Positions 21,866 through 30,688 are shown, counted from the first letter of the stretch. The stretch: DNA of 64,000 nucleotides from Psychrobacter cibarius (GCA_030686115.1 CP131612.1:1-64000), one strand, 5' to 3'. The notes: a model not told the origin generated them from the sequence alone. Translations and numbers: made by a program.

Positions 21866-22681
21866 GTGATGGAACCATTAAAACAAGCATATGATTTGGA
21901 ACTAACGGATAAAGATCATGGGCAAGGTTGGGCTTTTGGTCGCCCAGTCGGCATCACCACGGCTCAATGGCCGCGAAGCAGGATTAACGGTCTACCGATG
22001 GCGCACTTATGGACGATATTAGTGCCTGAAGCGTATCGCATAAAAGGGAAAGATCTCGTGGCAATATCGCTTTTTCAAGCGGATGATCATGTTGAAGATA
22101 GGGTAGACGGTGTTGAAGATATGATTGCTAACCTCACTGAGGTGAATGATACAGACGCTGAGAATTTTTGGGCGTCACTGAGTCGCTATGCTAACCATCG
22201 TCACCCTCAAGAAACCTATCTGAAAGATATTATTGGTGGTGGCTGGGCATTGATTTGGCTAACGGAAGCAGAGTTTTCTGGTGAGTCCACGCCGCTGCCT
22301 AATAAAGAAGATGGTATATATCCAGACTATGAGATTGAAGAATGGGGTAGCACCTGCTTTGTTAAAGATGAATCTGCTCAGTTTATTAAGCACGTTGTCC
22401 GAATAGATGATCCTAACGTTGGCAAGATGCTTGAGGAATGGCCAGATGAAGATGGTGAGAGTGCTTATATTCCGATGTTCTCTGAAAAAGGTGAGATGCT
22501 AAAGCTTGATAGGTTTCATGCAAAAAGTCATTTTGGTGGTACGGCCAATCCCATTCAAGCGATGCCAGAATTTAGCCCTTTTTATATTGAGTTTGAAGAA
22601 ACGCTTGGCGATGCCAATATGGGTGGTGGTAATGGGCAAATTGATTTGCTGAATAATGAGTTTGATTGGGCGTGTGGTTAA
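21866..22681 (+). CDS. Hypothetical acidic protein, possibly DUF1963-like
   Basis: I do not firmly recognise this 271-residue soluble, acidic protein. It has no signal peptide or membrane helix. Features are [13 protein letters not shown] near the N-terminus, many Trp residues, and a C-terminal [11 protein letters not shown] ... PFYIEF ... [10 protein letters not shown] pattern, which recalls the DUF1963/YwqG style (S-K-x-G-G followed by beta strands ending in GQ(I/L)). That resemblance is weak. Start GTG 21866 or the overlapping ATG 21869; AAGGAGG lies 10-13 bases upstream. It is 42 bases after the DUF2628 gene, so likely one operon. Confidence 0.65.
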   Translation: MMEPLKQAYDLELTDKDHGQGWAFGRPVGITTAQWPRSRINGLPMAHLWTILVPEAYRIKGKDLVAISLFQADDHVEDRVDGVEDMIANLTEVNDTDAENFWASLSRYANHRHPQETYLKDIIGGGWALIWLTEAEFSGESTPLPNKEDGIYPDYEIEEWGSTCFVKDESAQFIKHVVRIDDPNVGKMLEEWPDEDGESAYIPMFSEKGEMLKLDRFHAKSHFGGTANPIQAMPEFSPFYIEFEETLGDANMGGGNGQIDLLNNEFDWACG

Positions 22682-22758
22682 CTGTTGATAAAGTAGAAAT
22701 GACTTTGTTTGATCGTAAGAAACTCTCTTTACATTCATCACATCTTTATCTAACTGCG

Positions 22759-22833
22759 AATACAATTGCTAAGATATCACGCGTGACTTATGATGTGTTG
22801 AGCAAACCACCAGCGACGATTGAGTGGGAGTAG
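22759..22833 (+). pseudogene. Detached guaA 3' end (attachment-site scar)
   Basis: In frame it reads [24 protein letters not shown] then a stop, against [24 protein letters not shown] in guaA. No upstream guaA sequence accompanies it and no start is present. Such a displaced gene end is the expected relic of site-specific insertion of an element into guaA, a known integration target of genomic islands. No integrase gene remains in this window. Confidence 0.8.
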
Positions 22834-22887
22834 GTTGAATTTTAATGAGTCTACTAAGGATGATTATACTTATATGTGTAATTATCC

Positions 22888-22893
22888 TATAAT
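22888..22893 (+). promoter_or_regulatory. Likely -10 box of the ParB-like/methylase cassette
   Basis: Perfect TATAAT, with a weak TTATAC at 22864-22869 as -35 (18-base spacer). It lies between the guaA scar and the ParB-like gene, so the cassette appears to carry its own promoter. Confidence 0.4.
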
Positions 22894-22946
22894 AGATTTT
22901 TATGGACTTTAGTTCTAAAGTTTAGCTTTCAAATGAGATGATTATA

Positions 22947-24590
22947 ATGAATAAAAATTATGTTGCAAAAGAAGTTAAACTTGATGATTTGGTTCTAGAT
23001 AAAGAAAACCCAAGATTTGCTGAGCTTTATAATGGTAGTAGTAAAGAGAGTGATATAGTCGAGTACTTATTATTTACAGAAGCAGCTGAAGAGTTAACTA
23101 AAGCAATTGTAGATGCAGACGAATTTTATTATGACAGGCCTTTATGGGTCTTCAAGGTTGATGAGAAATATATTGTTAAAGATGGTAATAGGAGGTGTGC
23201 AGCCGTAAAAGCTTTACAAACACCTAGTAAGTATAATTTAGATTTACCTAGATATGAAATAGATAAAATACCAGTATTGGAGTATCACAATCTATCAGAG
23301 TTAGAAAAAAGAATACGACTTGAGCATACTAGCAATTTGTTTAAAAAATGGGGACGGATTGCTAAAGCAATTGAAGTTTACAGGTTGTTTAAATCTGGTA
23401 GTTCTTTGGAGTCTTTAACTGAAATAGACTCTAAACCTAAAGAGTTTATAAAAATAGGATCTTTCTATCAGGAAGCATCTAAAATTAGAGGAGAAGATTT
23501 TAAAAAATTGGTAAGAGAAGGTAGAGGCGAGACTGGTGGTAAAACATATATATTTGAACGAATGTTTGCTTTAAGGAATAAGTGTGGATATAGCTTTAAG
23601 AGGGATACAAACGAAATAACAATAAACAATGCAGCTGTATTTAGATCATACATCAATACAATTGTCGACTACTTAATTAAAAATCCAAAAACGTCTTCTA
23701 GAACCATAGAAAGCATGAGTATTGAAAATTTTTTAACAGATTTGGAAACTTGTGGGTTTGCACCAAACGCTACGAATACCAATGCTACGAATGCGAATGC
23801 TACGAATGCGAATGCTACGAATGCGAATGCTACGAATGCGAATGCTACGAATGCGAATGCTACGAATGCGAATGCTACGAATGCGAATGCTACGAATGCG
23901 AATGCTACGAATGCGAATGCTACGAATGCGAATGCTACGAATGCGAATGCTACGAATGCGAATGCTACGAATGCGAATGCTACGAATGCGAATGCTACGA
24001 ATGCGAATGCTACGAATGCGAATGCTACGAATGCGAATGCTACGAATACCAATGCTACGAATACCAATGCTACGAATACCAATGCTACGAATACCAATGC
24101 CACTAGTGCAAACTTGAGGTATAGTGTAAAAAATAGGCCTACACTTAAAAGAAAGAAGATTCCACCAGCTTTGAAGAAGCTAATTGATGAATGTTATAAC
24201 TTGAAAGAAAATGATTCTGCGAATGCAAAAATTGCATTAACACGTATATCTTTTGAATGTACTTTAAAGTTTGTAGTAGAAAATACTAAGAACTCAAATG
24301 GTCAGTTTATGAAGGATTCGAGCTACTTTGATCCTGCCTTTAGAAAGGGGAGATTTACTAATTTCGAAGAGTTGAAAAAAAGATTTACTAGTCTCGTGAT
24401 AGACACAGGTATCAAGACAGCTTTAAACGATTTTGATCTTCAACGTTCACATCAAATAATACATAATTATCATGTGGGCGCAATTCCAAATGATGCAAAG
24501 ACTTTGTGTGATAACCTAGTAGTCTTAATCGATTTTATGCTAGAAGACGAATCAGTTCTGATAACCTCACTTGATATGAGTAAGTTATAA
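22947..24590 (+). CDS. ParB/Srx-fold protein with NATNA-repeat linker and HEPN-like C-terminus
   Basis: Protein of about 547 residues in three parts. Residues 1-120 show a ParB/sulfiredoxin fold (VKLDDLVLDKENPRF and DGNRRCAAVKAL, with GNRR at 80-83), as in ParB-type nucleases and CTPases. Residues 274-388 are 23 copies of a five-residue NATNA-type repeat. The C-terminal part (about 390-547) is helical and carries RSHQIIH near 500, compatible with an R-x(4-6)-H HEPN ribonuclease motif, then a segment typical of DUF4145-like helical domains. It is not a normal partition ParB: no HTH was recognised and there is no parA. It is one base from the methylase gene. I prefer ATG 22947 (after GAGATGAT) to 22938. 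Base composition is AT-rich compared with flanking genes. Confidence 0.75.
   Translation: MNKNYVAKEVKLDDLVLDKENPRFAELYNGSSKESDIVEYLLFTEAAEELTKAIVDADEFYYDRPLWVFKVDEKYIVKDGNRRCAAVKALQTPSKYNLDLPRYEIDKIPVLEYHNLSELEKRIRLEHTSNLFKKWGRIAKAIEVYRLFKSGSSLESLTEIDSKPKEFIKIGSFYQEASKIRGEDFKKLVREGRGETGGKTYIFERMFALRNKCGYSFKRDTNEITINNAAVFRSYINTIVDYLIKNPKTSSRTIESMSIENFLTDLETCGFAPNATNTNATNANATNANATNANATNANATNANATNANATNANATNANATNANATNANATNANATNANATNANATNANATNANATNANATNANATNTNATNTNATNTNATNTNATSANLRYSVKNRPTLKRKKIPPALKKLIDECYNLKENDSANAKIALTRISFECTLKFVVENTKNSNGQFMKDSSYFDPAFRKGRFTNFEELKKRFTSLVIDTGIKTALNDFDLQRSHQIIHNYHVGAIPNDAKTLCDNLVVLIDFMLEDESVLITSLDMSKL
23766..24110 (+). repeat. 15-bp coding minisatellite, 23 units
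   Basis: Unit AATGCTACGAATGCG (Asn-Ala-Thr-Asn-Ala). One NATNT unit opens the array, then 17 identical units (23781-24035), four NATNT units, and a final NATSA. Length changes by whole units stay in frame. The identical core suggests recent expansion. Confidence 0.97.
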
Positions 24591-24591
24591 A

Positions 24592-25491
24592 ATGTATTAT
24601 TCTCCCTTAAGATATCCTGGAGGTAAGGCAAGGCTATCTGCTTTTATCGCTAAAGTTTGTATGGATAATGAAATTACAGGTCATTATGTAGAGCCTTATT
24701 CTGGAGGAGCAGCAGTAGCTCTTTTTCTACTTATGGAAGGTTATGTTGAAAAAATAACGATAAATGATAAAGATCGTTCAATTTATGCTTTTTGGCATTC
24801 AGTATTGTATAGAACAGATGAGCTTTGCAATTTAATTGAGAACGCTAAGCTTGATGTAGATGAATGGAGAAGGCAAAGAGAAGTTCAAAATAATAAAGCC
24901 GATTCAGATTTGTTAGATCTAGGGTTCTCCACTTTTTACCAGAATAGAACTAATCGTTCAGGAATTATTCAAGGTGGATTGATGGGAGGTATCGATCAAC
25001 AAGGTAAGTATCCTATGGATTGTAGGTTTAACAAAGCCGACTTAATTAAACGTATAAAAAATATAGCTCAACACAGAGAAAATATAAACTTGTACGGGCA
25101 AGACGCTGTAGATTTAATTGACAAGATTGAGTTAGAGTCTGCCAATGATAACGTTATATTCTATTTCGATCCTCCGTATTATAATAAAGCTAGTACTTTG
25201 TATATGAACCATTATAAAGATGATAATCATAAGACAGTAAGGGATAAAATTAAATCGATAGATAAGATAAAGTGGATTGTATCTTATGATAATGTCCCTG
25301 AAATACAGCAATTGTACTCTTCTTTTGAAAGGAAAGAATTTTCATTTAAACATACAGCCCATACAACCAAAGTTGGCAAAGAAGTCATTTTCTTTAGTGA
25401 TAACTTAATTCAGCCAAGTATCAAAGAGTATGAACCTTCTAAATTTAAAAAATCTAAAAAGAATAAAGAAATATTGTATAAGCTGGATTAG
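24592..25491 (+). CDS. D12-class DNA adenine N6-methyltransferase
   Basis: Dam-type methylase that transfers methyl from SAM to N6 of adenine in DNA. The 299 residues have the SAM motif PLRYPGGKARL near the N-terminus, YVEPYSGGAAVALFLL, and the catalytic DPPY at 193-196. Its start lies one base after the stop of the ParB-like gene, implying translational coupling. It has no cognate restriction endonuclease nearby, so it is either an orphan methylase or the self-protecting half of a system whose effector is the ParB-like protein. The composition is AT-rich, like its partner. Recognition sequence cannot be read from sequence; GATC is only a possibility. Confidence 0.88.
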   Translation: MYYSPLRYPGGKARLSAFIAKVCMDNEITGHYVEPYSGGAAVALFLLMEGYVEKITINDKDRSIYAFWHSVLYRTDELCNLIENAKLDVDEWRRQREVQNNKADSDLLDLGFSTFYQNRTNRSGIIQGGLMGGIDQQGKYPMDCRFNKADLIKRIKNIAQHRENINLYGQDAVDLIDKIELESANDNVIFYFDPPYYNKASTLYMNHYKDDNHKTVRDKIKSIDKIKWIVSYDNVPEIQQLYSSFERKEFSFKHTAHTTKVGKEVIFFSDNLIQPSIKEYEPSKFKKSKKNKEILYKLD

Positions 25492-25500
25492 AGTTTAACA

Positions 25501-25537
25501 AAAAAGCAGCCTCCCAGACGAGCGCTGCTTTTTTTTA
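25501..25537 (+). terminator. Terminator closing the ParB-like/methylase cassette
   Basis: Stem AAAAAGCAGC / GCTGCTTTTTTTT with a 14-base loop. It lies 10 bases after the methylase stop and can also terminate the converging reductase gene. Confidence 0.85.
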
Positions 25538-25552
25538 TATTAAACCTAAAAT

Positions 25553-26560
25553 CTATCCCTTCACATTCACCACATAACGCCCAACTACCTTACTCGACAT
25601 AAAGCGATCTAGGTATTCTAGCGTTTGCTCAAGTGTAATCTCTTCACCATAGCTCCCTAGATTAGGTAGTTTCATATCGGTCGCGACACGCTGCCAAATG
25701 GCTTCTTTATCAGCCAGTGGAATATAAACCGAATCGATACCCAATAATGACACCGCGCGGGTGATAAAAGGTATCACCGACATCGAAAAATCAGCGCCGC
25801 TGGCTAAACCACAACTGGTCACCGCACCGCCAGATTTGGTTTGCTTTAGCAGGTTTGGTAAGTAGTCGCCGCCAATGGTATCAATAGCATTTGCCCACAG
25901 CTCACGACCGATAGGCTTGTTACCGATTTCATTGATGGTGTCGCGATGACGTACTTCGCTCGCGCCCAATGCTTTTAAATGCTCGCTTTGCTCTGGCTTA
26001 CCTGAGAAGGCAATCACCTCATAACCCAGCTGACTCAGAATAGCGATGCTGATCGTACCGACGCCGCCTGTTGCACCAGTTACCGCGACTGGACCATCAC
26101 TGGGTTTTGCACCCATTTTTTCTAATTTTTGAATACTGAGTGCTGCGGTTAAGCCACCTGTACCGTAAGTCATTGCTTCTTTTAACGTCAGCGTTTTTGG
26201 GCAGGGCAATGCCCAATCGGCAGGTATAGAGATCATCTGACCCAGACCGCCATCCGTATCCATGCCGAGATCATAGCCAAATACCAATACTTCTTGCCCT
26301 GTGGTAAACGTGCCTGATTTGTCGTTGACAACAACGCCTGCTGCATCAATACCAGGGGTATGCGGATATTGTCTGGTGATTCTTTTATTGCCTGATGCCG
26401 ACATGGCATCTTTGAAATTTAACGAGGAATAATGCACTTCTATCAACAGGTCATTTTCTGGCAAGTCACTGACGTTGCGTTCTTGAATACTTTTGCTAAA
26501 GGTGCCGTCGTTATTTTCTTCGACGACTAAGGCTTTAAAGGTTTTATTATTAGACATCAT
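25553..26560 (-). CDS. YhdH/AcuI-type MDR oxidoreductase (acrylyl-CoA reductase family)
   Basis: Zinc-independent NADPH-dependent medium-chain reductase of the YhdH/YhfP group, whose characterised members reduce acrylyl-CoA to propionyl-CoA. The 335 residues show HYSSLNFKDAMSASGNKRITRQYPHTPGIDAAGVV and the nucleotide site VTGATGGVGTISIAIL. The start has AGGAAT six bases upstream and a second ATG next to it. A second MDR reductase lies 85 bases upstream on the same strand; co-transcription is possible. The true substrate is not shown by the sequence; detoxification of acrylyl-CoA is the best-supported family role. Confidence 0.88.
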   Translation of the reverse strand: MMSNNKTFKALVVEENNDGTFSKSIQERNVSDLPENDLLIEVHYSSLNFKDAMSASGNKRITRQYPHTPGIDAAGVVVNDKSGTFTTGQEVLVFGYDLGMDTDGGLGQMISIPADWALPCPKTLTLKEAMTYGTGGLTAALSIQKLEKMGAKPSDGPVAVTGATGGVGTISIAILSQLGYEVIAFSGKPEQSEHLKALGASEVRHRDTINEIGNKPIGRELWANAIDTIGGDYLPNLLKQTKSGGAVTSCGLASGADFSMSVIPFITRAVSLLGIDSVYIPLADKEAIWQRVATDMKLPNLGSYGEEITLEQTLEYLDRFMSSKVVGRYVVNVKG

Positions 26561-26645
26561 ATTATTCCTAGTGAGGTTGTTTGGTGTGTATCTTTATTTG
26601 CACGTACATCATTTGCAACTACATCGATGTATGTAAGACAGTCAT

Positions 26646-27623
26646 TTATGCTTTTAACAACACCTTACCATTCTTACTTGCCTGCAATTTGCCATCGACG
26701 GCCTTGACGATATCCGCCAAATCAAACGTTGCTTCAACGGGCAGTTTTAAATTACCATTGTTAGCACGTTCGATCAGCTCATCAATCAAGCGCTGTTTGT
26801 TTTCAACGCTCATTTCTTGACTAATTTTGCTGCCCCAAAAGCCTTTGATCGTCGCTTGTTTAAAAATAATATGGGTTGGATCTAGTACCATTGGTTTGCC
26901 TGACATGATGCCAAACGATGCCAATGTGCCACCATGACCCAGTAACGCCAGCAGATCATTACTCGACTCACCACCGATAGAATCAACCGCGGCACTGATT
27001 TTCTCATCACCAAGGATGGCTTTCACTTGATCCTTCCAGTCGTCATCTGAGGTGTTGATATTATGTTTGATACCCAGTGCTTCTAATTCCTTGATAGCAT
27101 CGCCACTTCTCACGACATTAATGGTGTTAATACCACGCGCGGCGGCTAGCATGGCGAGCGATTTGCCGACCGCGCCATTGGCAGCATTATGAATCACCCA
27201 CTGACCGCTTGTTAGTTCTAAAAACTCAATCAGCATCAGCGCGCTGAGTGGCATAGCAATGAGCTGCGCCGCCATTTCGTCTTCTAAGCTATCAGGCATG
27301 ACGAATACCATGTCTTTTGAGGCGACAAAATACTCTGCCCATGTCGCTTGTACGCTCGCCGCCGCCACGCGCTGACCCACTTTTAAGTCTTTGACATCCT
27401 GACCGACGGCATTGATAATGCCGACCGCTTCGCTACCACCAATCGCTGGCAGCTCAGGTTTGAAGCCATATTGACCGCGAATGGTTAATAAATCATGGTT
27501 GTGGATAGAGGCGAGTACCATTTTGACCCGAACTTCATTGGCTTTTGGTTCAGGAATAGGCGTGTCACCTAAACTGAGGACGTCAGATGGTTTACCGAAG
27601 GTACTATAAGTTGCGCTACGCAT
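26646..27623 (-). CDS. Zinc-type-fold MDR quinone/enoyl reductase
   Basis: Medium-chain dehydrogenase/reductase of about 325 residues. It has the GroES-like N-terminal domain (TYSTFGKPSDVLSLGDTPIPEP, IRGQYGFKPELPAIGGSEAVGII) and a Rossmann domain with WVIHNAANGAVGKSLAMLA. Structural-zinc Cys residues are missing, so it belongs with quinone oxidoreductases and mitochondrial-type 2-enoyl thioester reductases. ATG 27623 is eight bases from AAAGG and preferred over 27629. Substrate unknown; it pairs with the downstream YhdH-like reductase. Confidence 0.85.
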   Translation of the reverse strand: MRSATYSTFGKPSDVLSLGDTPIPEPKANEVRVKMVLASIHNHDLLTIRGQYGFKPELPAIGGSEAVGIINAVGQDVKDLKVGQRVAAASVQATWAEYFVASKDMVFVMPDSLEDEMAAQLIAMPLSALMLIEFLELTSGQWVIHNAANGAVGKSLAMLAAARGINTINVVRSGDAIKELEALGIKHNINTSDDDWKDQVKAILGDEKISAAVDSIGGESSNDLLALLGHGGTLASFGIMSGKPMVLDPTHIIFKQATIKGFWGSKISQEMSVENKQRLIDELIERANNGNLKLPVEATFDLADIVKAVDGKLQASKNGKVLLKA

Positions 27624-27778
27624 AATCATTGCCTTTATTTATTTTTAGGTTGTGAGCAACAGTAACAAGTTTGTCTCAGTACCCTCAATGTTACTTTAGT
27701 TAAGGAATGTTATGCGTTGCACGTATCGCGTATAGTAAAGCATAAGTAGTAATGCATAATAAGTCACAGCGTGAACGT

Positions 27779-28459
27779 CTACTGAGAGGCTTTATCCTCT
27801 TGGCTCATGTCGCCGACGATGACTGTAAAATCACCGTCTACCATCTCTGTGAGTAATGGATCGCCTTTGTCATTGACGCGAAACAGACCATATTCAGCCG
27901 CTTCAAACGCCTCAGCATGACCTTCTTGAAAGAAGAACGCATTGGTCGCCAATTGCACACTGCCGTTACGGAGGCGGTAATAAATGGGCAGCTCACTTTT
28001 AGTTAAACCTTCACGACTATTACTATCTGCTAAGCGGACAAAATGCCCCACATTATTGTCATCGATTTTCACAATGACATAACCGTCGCTTGGCTCATAA
28101 ATACGAAAATCTGTATCAAACTCGTCTAATTCTATATCTAGTTCTGAGCCTAATTCGTCTTGTGTTGAATGAGGGTGCTTTGGTCGCATGGCATCAAAAA
28201 TATCGCGCTCCAGTGCATAGCTTAACACCATATAATCGCCTTGCATAAAACCACGTGGATCAACGGGTGCAAGTGCTAATAATACCGTTTTGCCAGTGGT
28301 GAGATGGGTTTCGTATTTGATGATATTCATCGTCATTACGACCAATATCAGTGCTAACCCCAGTAGGGCAATCGTAATCGTAACGGCTCGTTTTTTTAGC
28401 CAATGCGTGGATGGTGACGTGTCATCAATCAAGCGCTTAGTCAAAATTTTATTTTTCAT
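27779..28459 (-). CDS. GDYXXLXY domain membrane-anchored protein
   Basis: The 226-residue protein has one N-terminal membrane helix (VTITIALLGLALILVVMTM) and an extracytoplasmic domain carrying the eponymous motif GDYMVLSY, preceded by LALAPVDPRGFMQ. The function of the family is not established. Its start overlaps the stop of the DUF4401 gene (ATGA), with AGGAG upstream, so it is translationally coupled as the third gene of a conserved DUF2157-DUF4401-GDYXXLXY trio. Confidence 0.85.
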   Translation of the reverse strand: MKNKILTKRLIDDTSPSTHWLKKRAVTITIALLGLALILVVMTMNIIKYETHLTTGKTVLLALAPVDPRGFMQGDYMVLSYALERDIFDAMRPKHPHSTQDELGSELDIELDEFDTDFRIYEPSDGYVIVKIDDNNVGHFVRLADSNSREGLTKSELPIYYRLRNGSVQLATNAFFFQEGHAEAFEAAEYGLFRVNDKGDPLLTEMVDGDFTVIVGDMSQEDKASQ

Positions 28460-29643
28460 GAGTGGCGCTCCTGATGATCATTAACGCTTGGTTTTATATT
28501 TGCAAGATAGCTTTTAATCAATAGCCAACGCGTAAGTAATAGCGCGATACCGATGACTAGCATAGAGATAGATTTAACCAATAACGAAGTATCGAGCTGA
28601 TAGTAATACCAAAATATATAGCTGACCAAGGCGGTGATGCCCAAACCTAACAGCACCCGTTGGCTATTGGCGATCGCAATGACGATGATAAGGCTGGTCG
28701 CGAGCAGTCCTGAGACGTAAATCGATATTATCCCAAGCAATACAATCGCACCACCAATGAAGAGTCCCGCTGCCGATAGCAATTTAACGTCGTAACGTTT
28801 TAGAATCAGATAGGCGGCATAAAGGCTGGCAAGCGTTAGCAGTCCTTGGGCCAAATAGTAGTTATAGCTAAAAGTGTCGCCATAATAAGTAGCAATACTA
28901 TGACTATGTTCAGCGGCGATAAAGTACACAGAAACGCACAACAGCATCAGCGCGCTGGCGTAACCAATGGCTTTAATAATATCGAAAACATCCGCGCGCC
29001 ATTTACTAGGTATGCGCTGCAATAGAGAATAACGTGATAAGTTGCTGCCAATCGTAATCAGTGCCAATAGCCCCAAACTGACCTCAGGTAGATGATAATA
29101 GTTAAGCAAATAAATCATCAAACCTAGCGTCATTATGCTACCCAATAGGCGATAGATACGGTTGGGCATAATGACCGTCATAACGGCTTGCACGATTAAA
29201 AAAAGCCAAACATCTATAGGATGCGACAAATTATTATCAAATAACGCAAAGGCAATGTAGGCTTGCCCAGCCGAGCTAATAGCCAAGGCTAGGCTACTGA
29301 TAAAGGCATTATCACGGCTTTGTTTATTTCTAAATAGCACAAAACCCGCCGCGCTGAGTACTAGACCTGTAATTAACAAGGCAATCACGCTGTCAAAGCC
29401 ATCGATGCCGAACAATAATAAAGACAGAAAGGTAATTAGAAACAGACTCGCTACAATACCGCTAAGACCAAAAAGTATCTGTATAAACCAAGGAATATCG
29501 TTTTGAGAGTGATTATTCGCTATCGTTGCCTTAGCACTTGTCTCACCAGTACGGGCATCAATCACATTGCCGTCAATCAATCCAAGCTGTTGTAGCTGTA
29601 AAAGGACATTATCCGAGTGTTGATTATTCATATCATTACTCAT
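28456..29643 (-). CDS. DUF4401 polytopic membrane protein
   Basis: About 395 residues with an N-terminal cytosolic segment (LLQLQQLGLIDGN) and roughly ten hydrophobic helices. DUF4401 proteins are of unknown function and occur next to DUF2157 proteins. I start at ATG 29643: AAAGGAG lies seven bases before it, and the codon overlaps the end of the DUF2157 gene, whose stop is at 29636. The longer frame to 29667 has no such support. Confidence 0.85.
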   Translation of the reverse strand: MSNDMNNQHSDNVLLQLQQLGLIDGNVIDARTGETSAKATIANNHSQNDIPWFIQILFGLSGIVASLFLITFLSLLLFGIDGFDSVIALLITGLVLSAAGFVLFRNKQSRDNAFISSLALAISSAGQAYIAFALFDNNLSHPIDVWLFLIVQAVMTVIMPNRIYRLLGSIMTLGLMIYLLNYYHLPEVSLGLLALITIGSNLSRYSLLQRIPSKWRADVFDIIKAIGYASALMLLCVSVYFIAAEHSHSIATYYGDTFSYNYYLAQGLLTLASLYAAYLILKRYDVKLLSAAGLFIGGAIVLLGIISIYVSGLLATSLIIVIAIANSQRVLLGLGITALVSYIFWYYYQLDTSLLVKSISMLVIGIALLLTRWLLIKSYLANIKPSVNDHQERHS

Positions 29644-30688
29644 AATTGACTCCTTTGACGACAGCACTTGGGAGGTTGTTTTCGCTGTTTAAACGTGCCG
29701 CATGACGCAGCCAAACGACCGCTGCTGAACTCATGCCAATCAATAATAGGGCTAAGATGAGAAAACCACCCATATCAAAATTGTCTAAAAACAGCTTACC
29801 TGCCCAAAACATCACCACGACAATGACAGAGCCACATAAATAGGTCAGCATTAATAGATTGATGCGATACCAATAAAATCGCCAAACCATAAATCCGCAC
29901 CAGCTCATCCATAGCAGCAAAGTAATTAGCATCATTAAAATATTGGCGTCATCAAAGACATAAAGAATGGCAAGGTAGGTAATAAAATAGCTGCTGAGTA
30001 AACCGACGACATAAATGCTCCAATCCAGCTCGGACTTAAATCGGCTGCGTGTGACTGATGGTGGTTGACGGTCGATAAACATGAGCCACAAGTTTAGCGC
30101 CACAAAATTGACAGCGGCAAGCACGCCTATTTGTAAGACACCTTCATAAAAATAACTGACGAAGGCAAAGTCCGTAACGCCGAAATATAGGATGAGACCG
30201 GCATTGACGAGCCCCAACCATAACAACCAAAGCGCAGGGAAGCGGGCAATAATAACCCAAGGCGTAATCAATACAGCCCAACCGAAAAACAGCTGCCATG
30301 TATCCGCACCCGTTTGATAGACCTGCCCAAATAGCGCCAATAAGCTACCCGTAATCACGCTAGCAATAAGCAATAATAATTGGCGAATAAGCTGAAACCG
30401 TCGCCTAAAAGACAGTGCAACGTACAAGGCAATAGTGACAACCAAGGCCCCTTCGACCAAAGCGAACTTGCCCATTTTGCCCATATTTATCCAGTTATAG
30501 GCAATAAAAAACACCAGTGACAATACCAACGCTAGCGCCCCGATAATCAGCATGGCTTTATCAAAAAAGACCAGCCATGAGCGTTTGTTAGGATAGACTT
30601 GCAAATGAATCGATGCATTATTGGCATGCGTCAATGGCAGTATGCCTTGCTTGAGTAAATGCTCGATAGTACGCCGTGGTTGGCTCAT
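29636..30688 (-). CDS. DUF2157 polytopic membrane protein
   Basis: The 350-residue protein has an N-terminal helical segment (TIEHLLKQGILP) as in DUF2157, then about ten membrane helices. It is first in the trio and starts after AGAGGACGCT. DUF2157 and DUF4401 look like related membrane proteins, so the operon may encode a heteromeric membrane complex plus the anchored GDYXXLXY subunit. The physiological role is unknown. Confidence 0.85.
   Translation of the reverse strand: MSQPRRTIEHLLKQGILPLTHANNASIHLQVYPNKRSWLVFFDKAMLIIGALALVLSLVFFIAYNWINMGKMGKFALVEGALVVTIALYVALSFRRRFQLIRQLLLLIASVITGSLLALFGQVYQTGADTWQLFFGWAVLITPWVIIARFPALWLLWLGLVNAGLILYFGVTDFAFVSYFYEGVLQIGVLAAVNFVALNLWLMFIDRQPPSVTRSRFKSELDWSIYVVGLLSSYFITYLAILYVFDDANILMMLITLLLWMSWCGFMVWRFYWYRINLLMLTYLCGSVIVVVMFWAGKLFLDNFDMGGFLILALLLIGMSSAAVVWLRHAARLNSENNLPSAVVKGVNYE

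Noticed and set aside
21866..22681. Confident DUF1963/YwqG assignment
   Set aside because: Only a loose SxFGG...GQ pattern supports it; most of the protein does not resemble the family by eye.
23766..24110. CRISPR array
   Set aside because: Units are contiguous 15-bp copies without unique spacers, and no cas genes are present.
23669..24117. Long open frames in other frames and on the opposite strand across the 15-bp repeat
   Set aside because: A repeat whose length is a multiple of three keeps every frame open. These products are pure repeats without start-site support, and the frame of the ParB-like gene is continuous and has folded domains on both sides.
22947..24590. Chromosome-partition ParB
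   Set aside because: There is no adjacent parA, no recognisable HTH domain and a helical HEPN-like C-terminus. The ParB that uses the parS-like sites is presumably encoded elsewhere.
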